From positions 3,658,001 through 3,722,000 of the forward strand of contig NZ_CP118270.1 in the NCBI RefSeq assembly GCF_028771845.1: DNA of 64,000 nucleotides. The letters run 5' to 3'. The notes beneath the pieces were generated by a model. It searched no databases, was not told where the DNA came from, and worked only from the letters and a program-made list of their open reading frames with translations. This document shows, piece after piece, positions 36,658 through 45,174 of this stretch; positions within the stretch are counted from its first letter, which is position 1, and each line of letters begins with the position of its first letter. The position numbers were made by a program, and so were the translations under genes. This stretch comes from Paenibacillus marchantiae (GTDB lineage: Bacteria; Bacillota; Bacilli; Paenibacillales; Paenibacillaceae).

Positions 36658-37212
36658 ATGCGTGTTAACAGAAAAGGATTGCACTATAGATCTGGACGTG
36701 TGAAGTCTGTCTTGGTCAGTATGGTCGTGGTGCTATGTACAATATCGGTAGTAGCGTGTTCAGCATCGAATGTGGAGCAGGAACGGAAAATATATACCCG
36801 ACAAGCGACAGATGAAGGAAATGTTCGGGCAAAGAGTCAGGGTCACGGGTTAAATGGTCCATTAATTCAGGAGCTGGATGAAGCTTTTGCTGCAAAAGGC
36901 ATAAAGTTAATGAATAATATGTCCGCTGATGATGGTGAGGACGGAATCTCTTATATGTACCTGCTGAATGGAAGTGGCAGACATATTGTAAAGGTCCATA
37001 TTTTCAGTGATGCCCCTACAAGAGTAGCCCGGATGAACGAAATGTACGGTAATGATGGCGATGAGGCTGTGATGGAAAATGTACTTGGCAAAACAACGAT
37101 TCGCAGCAAAGACTACGTGTCACTGGTCTATACGGCTTCAGGTGGAGAAAAGGACGATTATGAAGAAGACGTCATGCAGATATTCCAGCATGTGCTTGAG
37201 CAACTGAAGTAA
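36658..37212 (+). CDS. Putative lipoprotein
   Basis: A 184-residue protein with a basic N-terminus, a hydrophobic stretch (SVLVSMVVVLCTISVVAC) and a lipobox ending at Cys34 predicts a lipid-anchored extracytoplasmic protein. The mature part is mixed alpha/beta and acidic with no recognised domain. ATG 36658 is preferred behind GGAAAGGAAGG; ATG 36652 overlaps the ribosome site. It converges on moaB across a shared hairpin. Confidence 0.75.
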   Translation: MRVNRKGLHYRSGRVKSVLVSMVVVLCTISVVACSASNVEQERKIYTRQATDEGNVRAKSQGHGLNGPLIQELDEAFAAKGIKLMNNMSADDGEDGISYMYLLNGSGRHIVKVHIFSDAPTRVARMNEMYGNDGDEAVMENVLGKTTIRSKDYVSLVYTASGGEKDDYEEDVMQIFQHVLEQLK

Positions 37213-37237
37213 TCGACTCCACTAAAATAAATCTGAT

Positions 37238-37265
37238 AAACCCGTCTGATTATTCAGACGGGTTT
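37238..37265. terminator. Convergent hairpin between the lipoprotein gene and moaB
   Basis: AAACCCGTCTGA pairs with TCAGACGGGTTT around a 4-base loop. The moaB stop codon lies in the stem, and A/T runs flank both sides, so it can serve either strand. Confidence 0.8.
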
Positions 37266-37772
37266 ATATATTTCACGCATGACATGCCTCAGTTCAGGCA
37301 AAATGAGTTTATTCATTGCCAGCTTGACAGCTCCCTTGGAGCCTGGCATGGAGAATACGGCTGTACGCCCGATGGTTCCTGCTACTGCGCGGCTAAGAAT
37401 GGCAGCAGAACTGATATCCTCGGTATAGCTGAGGAAGCGGAAGATTTCTCCAAACCCCGGCAGCTCCTTATCGAGTAGTGAAGACACTGCCTCGTATGTT
37501 GTATCTCGGGGTGCAATTCCGGTCCCACCGCTGAGCAGCACGGCTTCGATATCGTCACGAACGGCTGCATCCTGCAGGATGCTTCGAATGGTTTCAGTTT
37601 CATCCGGTGTAATGATATATTCGACGATCTGGTAGCCTGAATCGGTCAGCAGCTTATGCATAAGTTGTCCGCTTGTATCAGTGTCCTTGGTACGGGTATC
37701 TGAAACGGTTACAATCATACAGGATACCGTGTCAGGGGCTTCCTGACGATGTTGTTCCACTGAATTGGTCAT
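37254..37772 (-). CDS. moaB: Molybdenum cofactor biosynthesis protein MoaB
   Basis: This 172-residue MoCF-domain protein is expected to adenylylate molybdopterin before molybdate insertion. Motifs are CMIVTVSDTRTKDTDTSG near the N-terminus, LLSGGTGIAPRDTT and SMPGSKGAV. On the minus strand, ATG at 37772 sits behind GGAGGAGG; the long upstream in-frame extension has no ribosome site and overlaps the divergent GTPase gene, so it is rejected. No other molybdopterin gene is in the window. Confidence 0.92.
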   Translation of the reverse strand: MTNSVEQHRQEAPDTVSCMIVTVSDTRTKDTDTSGQLMHKLLTDSGYQIVEYIITPDETETIRSILQDAAVRDDIEAVLLSGGTGIAPRDTTYEAVSSLLDKELPGFGEIFRFLSYTEDISSAAILSRAVAGTIGRTAVFSMPGSKGAVKLAMNKLILPELRHVMREIYKPV

Positions 37773-37941
37773 AATACATCCTCCTCCAATCAACATGTTC
37801 TCATAGCATAGACCATTCAGTAGAATGAGGCAATGGACATGCAAATAGAAGGCCAGGATTGCGCAAAGATTGCAGGATAGTGTACACTCGCTAGGATAGA
37901 GATAGACCAGTTCCATTGGATAAATAGAGAGGTGAACAACG

Positions 37942-39093
37942 ATGAGTGAATTAAAAACAAATGAATCATCCATACCTGTATATATATTGTCAGGCTTTTT
38001 GGGCAGTGGCAAAACGACACTGCTTGTTCAACTGATTGAACATTGGCAGCAACAAGGTCTCCGGCCCGCCGTTGTCATGAATGAATTGGGTGAAGTCAAT
38101 CTGGATGGTCAGATTGTGGATGCTTCCGTGCCCATGACGGAAATGTTAGGAGGATGCATTTGCTGTACCGTGCGCGGTGACTTGGGGCTGCAACTTGCTG
38201 ATCTTGTGCAGGAGGAATCGCCTGATGTCATTATCATCGAAGCAACAGGAGCAGCCAACCCGATGGAGATTCTGGATGCAGTAACGGAAACATCCCTCTA
38301 TATGCGACTTGAACTGAGAAGCCTGATTACTGTAGTAGATGCCGCGCATCTGTCAGGGCTGTACCAGGAGCAGAAGGGACAAACCTTCAAGCTGATGCAG
38401 GAGCAGATTCGCTGTGCGTCTGTAATTCTCCTGAATAAAACGGACCGGGTGAATCAGCAGCAGTTGGCAGATCTGCAGGACCTTTTGGCACGCTGGAACG
38501 GTTTTGCTCCGGTTCTGCCTACGGTGAAGTGTGAAGTCGATATGGATGTGCTGCTTCGTAGCGGAGACAATGTGCATGCCTATCAATCTGTTGAGGAGAC
38601 GAGTAAACACGCGGAGAAGGAACATCACGTGCATTCCGAGGCTTGCGCAGAGCATGGGTGCAACCACGATGATGGACATGAACATCATGAGCATGTGGAT
38701 CATGATCACGAAGAACATCAACATTCTCAGGGGAATGACCATGAACCTCCTCATGACCACAACCATAGTCATAATCATGCCCATCCCCATCCCCATGCTT
38801 CGCATGAACATGTCATGGTATATACACACTATTTCACCCAGCCGGTGAACAGTGAGGCTTTTGAGCGCTTGATAGCTGAGTTACCACGCGACGTGTACCG
38901 GGCAAAAGGGATTTTATCTTTTAGCGATACGTCCAGCCGGTTCTGGTTCCAATATGCTTACCGGGAATCGGATTATATGAAGATCACACCTCAAGGGGAT
39001 GTGCCTAACGTCGCTGTGTTTATAGGTGAACATTTCGATCAGTCGGTCATTCGCAACCAATTGCTGGAATTAGAGGCGGCAAATCAGGTTTAA
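37942..39093 (+). CDS. COG0523 (CobW/ZigA-like) metallochaperone GTPase with His-rich loop
   Basis: This 383-residue P-loop GTPase has Walker A GFLGSGKTT (18-26), the metal motif Cys72-x-Cys74-Cys75 (GGCICC) and the guanine motif NKTD. A C-terminal CobW_C domain starts at about 291. Between the domains, residues 223-290 hold 25 histidines plus two cysteines, an exceptionally strong metal-binding loop. COG0523 proteins deliver metals, often zinc, to client proteins, and the His count favours zinc, nickel or cobalt handling. No Zur-type operator was recognised upstream. The next gene is a Cys-rich copper-binding protein. The start is ATG 37942 after GAGAGG. Confidence 0.9.
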   Translation: MSELKTNESSIPVYILSGFLGSGKTTLLVQLIEHWQQQGLRPAVVMNELGEVNLDGQIVDASVPMTEMLGGCICCTVRGDLGLQLADLVQEESPDVIIIEATGAANPMEILDAVTETSLYMRLELRSLITVVDAAHLSGLYQEQKGQTFKLMQEQIRCASVILLNKTDRVNQQQLADLQDLLARWNGFAPVLPTVKCEVDMDVLLRSGDNVHAYQSVEETSKHAEKEHHVHSEACAEHGCNHDDGHEHHEHVDHDHEEHQHSQGNDHEPPHDHNHSHNHAHPHPHASHEHVMVYTHYFTQPVNSEAFERLIAELPRDVYRAKGILSFSDTSSRFWFQYAYRESDYMKITPQGDVPNVAVFIGEHFDQSVIRNQLLELEAANQV

Positions 39094-39160
39094 TGATTCA
39101 AGGTTCCTCCAGACGGGGTATTAAGAAGCATAGCAAACTTAGTCTGGGAGGTAACTATAA

Positions 39161-39496
39161 ATGACACAACAACAATATCAACAATGTATCGATGCTTGCC
39201 TGGAGTGTATGAATGCTTGCAACGTATGTTACATATCGAGTCTGAAAGAATATGATCTGGCGATGCTGCGCGATTGCATTCGTTTGGATCGGGAATGTGC
39301 AGAGATCTGCAATTTTGCTGCTCAATCCATGACACGTGGAAGTGATTTCATCGCCGAAATTTGCGAACTATGTGTGAAAGCATGTGAAGCTTGTGCTGCT
39401 GAGTGTGGCAAACATCAACATGATCACTGCCAGGCTTGCGCAGAAGCTTGCCGCAAATGTGCAGAGACTTGCCGCATGATGGCCGCAGTAGCGTAA
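39161..39496 (+). CDS. Cys-rich four-helix-bundle copper-storage-like protein
   Basis: This 111-residue protein has 18 cysteines arranged mostly as CxxC and CxxxC along predicted helices (Cys9, 13, 16, 20, 23, 39, 46, 50, 68, 71, 75, 78, 82, 90, 93, 97, 100, 104). This is the pattern of cytosolic Csp3-type copper storage proteins (DUF326; B. subtilis YhjQ), which hold many Cu(I) ions inside the bundle. No signal peptide is seen, so it is cytosolic. ATG 39161 follows GGGAGGT. It lies 67 bases after the His-rich GTPase, and a metal-handling pair is likely. Confidence 0.87.
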   Translation: MTQQQYQQCIDACLECMNACNVCYISSLKEYDLAMLRDCIRLDRECAEICNFAAQSMTRGSDFIAEICELCVKACEACAAECGKHQHDHCQACAEACRKCAETCRMMAAVA

Positions 39497-39564
39497 ATAT
39501 AACTCGATTGAATTTAATTTGATTGAAAATAAAAAGCCCGGGCAATCTGCAAAGATGCCAGGCT

Positions 39565-39642
39565 AATCCCCTCACAGAAGACAACGTAATAAGACATCCG
39601 ATAAGATGTACTTCAACGTTGTCTGCTGGAGGGGATTTTTTA
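39565..39642 (+). terminator. Long terminator after the Csp-like gene
   Basis: AATCCCCTC pairs with GAGGGGATT and inner AGACAACG pairs with CGTTGTCT, with a further small hairpin at the tip. A T run follows. Confidence 0.85.
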
Positions 39643-39729
39643 TGTATATAGCATAGTAACATTCTTCACCATCGCAGGCGAGAACTTCTATCGCCAGCAG
39701 GCTCTCCATTGGGAAATGCATGTAACAGG

Positions 39730-39758
39730 TTGCCAAAGCAGAGCTTGATCTGTATAAT
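39730..39758 (+). promoter_or_regulatory. argS promoter
   Basis: TTGCCA (39730-39735), 17 bases, then TATAAT (39753-39758) immediately precede the T-box leader. Confidence 0.85.
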
Positions 39759-39764
39759 GATGGC

Positions 39765-40090
39765 AAAGAATTGAAACGATGAATATCCGTGATCGGGAGA
39801 GTAGCCAGAATCCATGCATAACAGCGAGCCGGGGCAGGTGGAAGCCGGTATGACATGACCTGAGTGAAGCGCACCCGTGAGATGGTTGTCCGAAGGCATG
39901 TTTACATCCTTGAGAGGGTGTAGAGCATGGACTAGAGGGCAATCCGGCAGGCGACCGTTAATCGCAACGAGCGGAGCACGCTGTGAATGTACTAAGATGT
40001 ACATTTGCTGCAGGCTCACCTAGAGTGGTACCGCGGGAACTGTGAAGATCAGCTCTCGTCTCTGATATAGAGACGAGGGCTTTTTTTGTT
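39765..40090 (+). promoter_or_regulatory. T-box riboswitch of argS
   Basis: The leader has the T-box sequence AGAGTGGTACCGCGG at 40022-40036, followed by a terminator hairpin (CTCTCGTCTCT with AGAGACGAG and seven T residues, 40052-40087). Upstream are a GGGAGAGTAG GA-motif-like element and a stem I apical region (GCCGGGGCAGGTGGAAGCCGG split across the loop) in typical order. A CGC followed by A at 39870-39872 is a candidate Arg specifier codon. Uncharged tRNA-Arg would stabilise the antiterminator and raise argS expression. The specifier call is tentative; the T-box itself is clear. Confidence 0.93.
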
Positions 40091-40134
40091 TTCTATAGCA
40101 TGGCTAAATACGATAATGACTAGGAGTGTTCGAC

Positions 40135-41874
40135 ATGTTGATGAATCAGGCAGCAGCACAACTTGCTCCGTTAACGGGATTGAAGCAAGACGAGGTGTTG
40201 AGATTACTGGAGGTTCCACCACAGGCGGAGATGGGAGATGCGGCTTTTCCTTGCTTTATTCTGGCCAAGTCGTTGAAAAAAGCACCCGCGGTTATCGCCG
40301 CGGATATCGCAGCCGAATTACAGACCGTTGGGCTGGATGCTTCGCCAGCAGGACCCTATGTAAACATACGTTTCAATCGGGAAGATCTGGCGCCGAAGCT
40401 GCTGCAAGAACTGGGACATAAAACATTTGGCAAGCTGCAGCTGGGGGCAGGTGCACGCGTCGTGATCGACATGTCGTCGCCTAACATTGCCAAGCCGTTC
40501 GGAATCGGTCATCTGCGCTCCACCGTGATTGGGGCAGCATTGTATCGGTTATATAACGAGGCAGGCTATACTTCGGTCAGTGTGAATCATCTGGGGGATT
40601 GGGGAACGCAATTCGGCAAGCAGATTGCAGCCTACAAACGTTGGGGTAATGATGAAGCGCTACAGGCTGCGCCAATTCGTACCTCATTGGAGCTGTATGT
40701 GCGTTTTCACGATGAGGCGGAGAATGATCCATCTCTGGAAATCGAGGCACGAGATTGGTTCCGCAAGCTGGAGCAAGGGGATGAAGAGGCGCAGCGGTTA
40801 TGGACCTTTTTTGTAGAAGTGAGCATGAAAGAATTCAATCGGATGTATGAGCGTCTGAATGTACAGTTTGACTATACGCTGGGTGAGAGCTTTTATAACG
40901 ACAAGATGGGTGCAATAGTTGAAGAACTGAAAGCAAAAGGATTGCTCGAAGAGAGCGAAGGCGCATTGGTGGTACGTTTGGAGGAGGAGAATATGCCACC
41001 TTGCCTGATTATCAAAACCGATGGAACAACCATCTATCCAACACGGGATTTGGCAACAGCCGTTTATCGTCATGATGTGATGAAGGCAGATAAAATGCTG
41101 TATGTAGTCGGGGGAGAGCAGAAGCTTCATTTCCGTCAGGTCTTTGCGGTATTATCCCGGATGGGGTATGCATGGTCTGAGATTTGTGAACATATTCCGT
41201 TTGGCTTGATGCGTTTCGAAGGACGGAAGATGTCTACCCGCCGGGGAAAAGTTGTCTTTTTGCAGGAGGTACTGGACGAGGCGGTTGCTCGGGCATTACA
41301 GATTATTCAAGAGAAAAATCCAAATCTGCCGAATTCGCAGGAGGTTGCGGAAGCGGTTGGTGTAGGTGCGATTGTATTCGGAGATCTGCGCAATAACCGG
41401 TTGAACGACGTCGATTTCTCGCTCGAAGATGCGGTGAGCTTTGAAGGCGAGACAGGACCTTATGTGCAATACACACATGCCCGGATTAACAGTGTGCTTG
41501 CGAAGGCAGCAGAGGCGGGGCATGTGGAAAATGAAAATCAATTAGAGAATGTTCCTAGCAGTGTTAGTAACAATGCTGCGGCCAACACTCAGAATAAGCC
41601 GGTCATGGTCGGTGACACTTCATGGGCATTGCTGAAACTGCTGGCGGATTATCCGCAGTATCTGGAAAAAGCAATTCATCGCAACGAGCCTTCGGTCATT
41701 GCCAAGTATGCGATAGATGTTGCCCAAGCGTTCAACCGCTTTTACCATGCGGAACGAATTGCGGATGCGCCGGCTGACGTCAAACCCTTCCGGGTGGCGT
41801 TAACAGAGCGTACGGCGGAGCGTCTTGCCTACAGCCTATATTTACTGGGCGTTCAGGCCCCTGAACGGATGTGA
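40135..41874 (+). CDS. argS: Arginyl-tRNA synthetase
   Basis: ArgRS charges tRNA-Arg and is a class I enzyme. The 579-residue protein has the N-terminal Arg_tRNA additional domain, the HIGH-equivalent GIGH at 123-126, the KMS-like loop KMSTR at 365-369 and a C-terminal DALR anticodon-binding domain (FNRFYHAERI). ATG 40135 suits TAGGAG at 40121-40126; GTG 40126 overlaps that site. It is controlled by the T-box leader upstream. It may be a second argS copy in this genome, which cannot be judged here. Confidence 0.96.
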   Translation: MLMNQAAAQLAPLTGLKQDEVLRLLEVPPQAEMGDAAFPCFILAKSLKKAPAVIAADIAAELQTVGLDASPAGPYVNIRFNREDLAPKLLQELGHKTFGKLQLGAGARVVIDMSSPNIAKPFGIGHLRSTVIGAALYRLYNEAGYTSVSVNHLGDWGTQFGKQIAAYKRWGNDEALQAAPIRTSLELYVRFHDEAENDPSLEIEARDWFRKLEQGDEEAQRLWTFFVEVSMKEFNRMYERLNVQFDYTLGESFYNDKMGAIVEELKAKGLLEESEGALVVRLEEENMPPCLIIKTDGTTIYPTRDLATAVYRHDVMKADKMLYVVGGEQKLHFRQVFAVLSRMGYAWSEICEHIPFGLMRFEGRKMSTRRGKVVFLQEVLDEAVARALQIIQEKNPNLPNSQEVAEAVGVGAIVFGDLRNNRLNDVDFSLEDAVSFEGETGPYVQYTHARINSVLAKAAEAGHVENENQLENVPSSVSNNAAANTQNKPVMVGDTSWALLKLLADYPQYLEKAIHRNEPSVIAKYAIDVAQAFNRFYHAERIADAPADVKPFRVALTERTAERLAYSLYLLGVQAPERM

Positions 41875-41878
41875 CTCT

Positions 41879-42922
41879 ATGGGATGGAGGACAAGTAGAT
41901 TATTCGATAAAGCAGGAAAAGCAACAGCAGACTTAAACGGACGAATCATATCGCTACAACAGGTGAGCAAACGACTTGGGGATGTGCAGGTATTGAATGA
42001 TATCAATCTGGAAGTAGGTCAGGGTGAATGTATCGTCCTGGTGGGCAGGAATGGCTCAGGCAAAAGCACGTTGCTGCGTGTGCTGGCGGGTATGTTACTG
42101 CCTGACTCAGGCTCGCTGCGCAAGCCCAGGCATGGACGGATTATGTATGCACTGGATGGACTGTCACGCCTGCCCTTCACATCAAGAGAGTACCTGTGGG
42201 AAATGGGACGTATTCGAGGCATGCGCCCTGAAATATTGCGACAACGGATAGGCGAATTGAGTGAGCTGTTATTCGTGGGCACGGCGCTGGATCAGAACCT
42301 GCCTCAGTTATCCAAAGGTACTTTGCAGAAGGTGAATTTGATTCAGGCTTTGCTGCCTGGACCTGATGGGTTATTGCTGCTTGATGAACCATTGTCCGGT
42401 CTGGACGTTCCGGCACAGGAAGCAATTGTAGCTTTGCTCAGACAGTGGAAAAAGGAAGGAAGCCAGATCGTTACAGCTTGCCATGAGCCATTGCTGATAG
42501 AACGTCTCGCAGATCAGGTCATCGTGTTACAGAAGGGAACGGTGCTGCGTCGCTGGAGTCAGGAAGATTTGCAGCAAGCTGGTGAGCCCGCTGTGAGTAT
42601 CCAAAGTGTGATGGAAGGGCTGGAACAATCCGTTATCAAATCGCTGCTTGTTGATCAACCGGGAATCATTGCATGCCATCGCGGCATGGTTCGTCAGGAT
42701 TATGGTCGAGAAGTATGGGATTGGAAGGTGTCTCGCAGTTCGGCAGATCGGATTATTGGAATGATTCTGGCAGCTGGCGGTTCCATTGTGTCTGTACAGC
42801 CGGAAGAGAGCCGATTAAATATGGAAGGATTGATGGAGGGGCGGCACCCGGGTGAGGTTATAAGCAGGGAAGTTGCTGAGAACCTTTCCTCCATATCTAC
42901 GGCAGGAGGCGACCTCCAATGA
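41879..42922 (+). CDS. ABC transporter ATP-binding protein
   Basis: This 347-residue ATPase has Walker A GRNGSGKST (56-64), the signature-like LSKGTLQKVN, Walker B LLLLDEPLSGLD and the His of TACHEP. An extra C-terminal domain of about 110 residues follows the ATPase core, as in several exporter ATPases. It starts five bases after argS, probably cotranscribed, with a poor ribosome site, so the start is uncertain. Its stop overlaps the permease start (ATGA). The substrate is unknown; lack of a binding protein suggests export. Confidence 0.85.
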   Translation: MGWRTSRLFDKAGKATADLNGRIISLQQVSKRLGDVQVLNDINLEVGQGECIVLVGRNGSGKSTLLRVLAGMLLPDSGSLRKPRHGRIMYALDGLSRLPFTSREYLWEMGRIRGMRPEILRQRIGELSELLFVGTALDQNLPQLSKGTLQKVNLIQALLPGPDGLLLLDEPLSGLDVPAQEAIVALLRQWKKEGSQIVTACHEPLLIERLADQVIVLQKGTVLRRWSQEDLQQAGEPAVSIQSVMEGLEQSVIKSLLVDQPGIIACHRGMVRQDYGREVWDWKVSRSSADRIIGMILAAGGSIVSVQPEESRLNMEGLMEGRHPGEVISREVAENLSSISTAGGDLQ

Positions 42923-43629
42923 TCTACTTGACTCGTTATTTGTTAAAACATTACATACGTTCACAGAAATATGTTGCGCCGGTGATCTTTTATATCATTA
43001 CGATGCTGCTTATCTATTCCTACAAACCTAATCCGGTTGCGGACAGTTATAGCGTTACGGCCATGCTGCTCTTTTTTGGTGCGGCCTGGCTGGGCTTGAC
43101 GGTATTGAATACGGAACCTGCGGGGCAGTATCAATTGCTTGTTCTGCATGCAGGAAGCAAACGCAAGGTTGTCTTCGCACAACTGATCTGTGCGTTGACC
43201 ATGCAGTTCGGCCTGACTGCAATTACCGTGTTATATCCGGTTGTTACGGGCATGTTTGGGAGGCTACCGAGTACTGGAGAGTGGATCATGGCTTGGGCCG
43301 GACATTTGGCGTTGTCGCTCTTGGGGCTGGGGCTCAGTGTTTTCTTCCAAAAATCATACATTCCCATGCTGAGCCGCAGCATGCCTCCTTTCATTGTGAT
43401 GATGTTATTATCGTTTGTCCAAGGTTCATTAAGCGGACGTTTGCCTGAATCCATACAGTGGGTTGTCAAGATTCTGCCTCCGGCATTTTATTTAGTGCGT
43501 GAGATGATGTTATTTGAAGAATCGAAGTTAGGGGCTGTTGTTCTGACAACAGTGTGGGCTATACTCTATGCCATAGTTCTACTCATCATTCATATATGGT
43601 TATCGGGAAGAAGGGATATACGGAGTTAG
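42919..43629 (+). CDS. ABC transporter permease
   Basis: This 236-residue protein has about six membrane helices and no catalytic motif. It overlaps the ATPase gene by four bases (ATGA), so the two form one transporter. The six-helix, ABC-2-like layout without a large extracellular domain fits a small exporter. The substrate cannot be inferred. Confidence 0.82.
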   Translation: MIYLTRYLLKHYIRSQKYVAPVIFYIITMLLIYSYKPNPVADSYSVTAMLLFFGAAWLGLTVLNTEPAGQYQLLVLHAGSKRKVVFAQLICALTMQFGLTAITVLYPVVTGMFGRLPSTGEWIMAWAGHLALSLLGLGLSVFFQKSYIPMLSRSMPPFIVMMLLSFVQGSLSGRLPESIQWVVKILPPAFYLVREMMLFEESKLGAVVLTTVWAILYAIVLLIIHIWLSGRRDIRS

Positions 43630-43729
43630 AGGCTATTATTCCACTTAACTTGAATGTTGGTCCATGTTTCGTTACCATAGAGGGACGTTAGAATGGAATG
43701 TATTGTACGGAGATAAAGGGGGCTCGCTT

Positions 43730-44278
43730 ATGCAAAAGACAGACATGCAGCATGGTGACATGCTGGACAGCGAACACTCCAGAGAATTGTTTGCATATTA
43801 TGGATTGGCTGTATATTATGGACAGGCGCTTGAACAGCAACTGGTCAATCTGATTTTATTAATGAAAATGTCCCAGGGCAAAGTTGTTTCCGAAGAAGAT
43901 CTGGAAGATCTGTACGAACGGAAGATGAGCAGTTCACTCGGACAACTCATTCATGAGGTGCGTCATCATTTTACTTTTTCGGAGGAAGAGACTCGTCAGT
44001 TGAATGAACTATGGAAGCAGCGTAATAGCATTGTACATCACTATTTTAAGGAACGAATTCATGAGACATTCAGTCCTGAAGGACGATCACGTATGATCAA
44101 GGAGCTGGAAGATTTCAAAGACCGTGCACAGGAACTGGAGATTAGTCTTCAGCAGTACACAGGTGCCTGGATTGCAGAGCTGGGGCTGGATGCTGAATCC
44201 GCGGCAGCGCTGCAGACACTCGAACGTATGCATGCAGAGAGCATGCACGCCCGGGCACTGGAAGAGGATGAATCATTG
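43730..44278 (+). CDS. Helical protein with HEPN-like motif
   Basis: A 183-residue, charged, all-helical cytosolic protein that I do not recognise by name. The segment WKQRNSIVHHYF (Arg-Asn followed by His at +5) matches the Rx4-6H motif of HEPN-fold proteins, some of which are RNases. ATG 43730 sits behind ATAAAGGGGG. Its last codon region overlaps the start of the YdcF-like gene. No nucleotidyltransferase or toxin-antitoxin partner is next to it, so a toxin role is not supported. Confidence 0.65.
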
Positions 44279-44928
44279 TGATGGAAGGCAAGTCCCGGAT
44301 ACGTAAAATAAAAAGCAGACACTGGCTTGTAATCTCCATTGCATCGCTAGTACTGATAGGAGTCATATGGACAATAACTACAGCATCGCTCATCTGGGCC
44401 TACACCGATGAGGAATCATCCAGACAGAGTGATGCAGCCATTATCCTTGGTGCAGCCGTAGAAGGGGACAACCCATCACCCGTATTTCGCGAACGTATTG
44501 AGCATGCCATTTTATTATATCGCCAGGGGACGATCAGCCACCTGCTCTTTACTGGTGGTTCTGGCAGTGCAGGAGAGCGTGCCGAAGCCGAAGTAGGACG
44601 AGATTATGCTGTTGCACATGGTGTAGATCCGGCAGATATTCAAATGGAGACGGAGTCGAGAATTACGGAGGAGAATCTGGTGAACTCGCTTAGCGTTGGG
44701 AAACAGGCAGGGTTTCGCACCTACACCATTGTAAGTGACCCGCTACATATGAAACGGGCGATGAAGCTCGCTAGCGGACTCGGCATGGATGCCGTCCCGT
44801 CCCCAACACGAACGACGGCTTACCAGACCTGGCGCAGCCAATTTCCTTTTCTGGCAAGAGAAACAATATTATATATGGGATATATGGTCAAAGGATGGAT
44901 AGACAATCCGCAGCAGCACGGAAAGTGA
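44278..44928 (+). CDS. YdcF/SanA-family (DUF218) membrane protein
   Basis: This 216-residue protein has one N-terminal membrane helix (about 18-42) and a DUF218 domain with DAAIILGAAVEGDNPSPVF, FTGGSGS and VSDPLHMKRA. Members of the family (SanA, ElyC, YdcF) affect envelope integrity or vancomycin resistance in enterobacteria; the biochemical role is unclear. The GTG start overlaps the previous stop (GTGA); ATG 44281 is an alternative. The terminator begins inside its last codons. Confidence 0.85.
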   Translation: MMEGKSRIRKIKSRHWLVISIASLVLIGVIWTITTASLIWAYTDEESSRQSDAAIILGAAVEGDNPSPVFRERIEHAILLYRQGTISHLLFTGGSGSAGERAEAEVGRDYAVAHGVDPADIQMETESRITEENLVNSLSVGKQAGFRTYTIVSDPLHMKRAMKLASGLGMDAVPSPTRTTAYQTWRSQFPFLARETILYMGYMVKGWIDNPQQHGK

Positions 44929-44954
44929 CTGGTCTGCGCGATTGTCTTTTTTTT
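44902..44954 (+). terminator. Terminator overlapping the end of the YdcF-like gene
   Basis: GACAATCCGCAG pairs with CTGCGCGATTGTC with one bulge, and eight T residues follow. Confidence 0.8.
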
Positions 44955-44975
44955 GCGTATGTTGACCCGACGTTT

Positions 44976-45149
44976 CTATGTTCCGGGATAATTAATCGCT
45001 GCACTAACCAGTGCAGCCACCCCAAAACCGATGAACCACCAAGGCCAGCGCCGATGATTGTTTTTACGTATATCGATGAACAAACTGATGATCCCCGCAA
45101 GTAATACCACGGTAGCCAAGCTGCTGCCAACAATCCAGCCGATGCTCAT
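44976..45149 (-). CDS. Small membrane protein, 57 residues
   Basis: The minus strand reads ATG at 45149 through TAG at 44976. It gives 57 residues with two hydrophobic segments (WIVGSSLATVVLLAGIISLF and WWFIGFGVAALVSAAI) separated by a basic turn (IRKNNHRRW). The ribosome site GAGGAGG lies 7 bases before the ATG. It follows the DUF4097-like gene by 25 bases and is probably the third gene of the tetR operon. The function is unknown. Confidence 0.7.
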   Translation of the reverse strand: MSIGWIVGSSLATVVLLAGIISLFIDIRKNNHRRWPWWFIGFGVAALVSAAINYPGT

Positions 45150-45174
45150 ATGTTTACCTCCTCTATATGGAATG

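Noticed and set aside
37773..38012. Longer N-terminus for moaB
   Set aside because: The extra 80 residues have no ribosome site and overlap the divergent GTPase gene; ATG 37772 has GGAGGAGG.
39572..40019. Minus-strand ORFs across the argS leader
   Set aside because: They are antisense to a structured T-box RNA and have no ribosome sites.
43730..44278. Toxin-antitoxin system based on the HEPN-like motif
   Set aside because: The neighbours are an ABC permease and a YdcF-like protein; no antitoxin partner is present.
44888..45133. 81-codon minus-strand ORF
   Set aside because: The overlapping 57-codon frame (44976-45149) has a strong ribosome site and membrane-protein composition; the longer one is antisense to the YdcF-like gene and its terminator.
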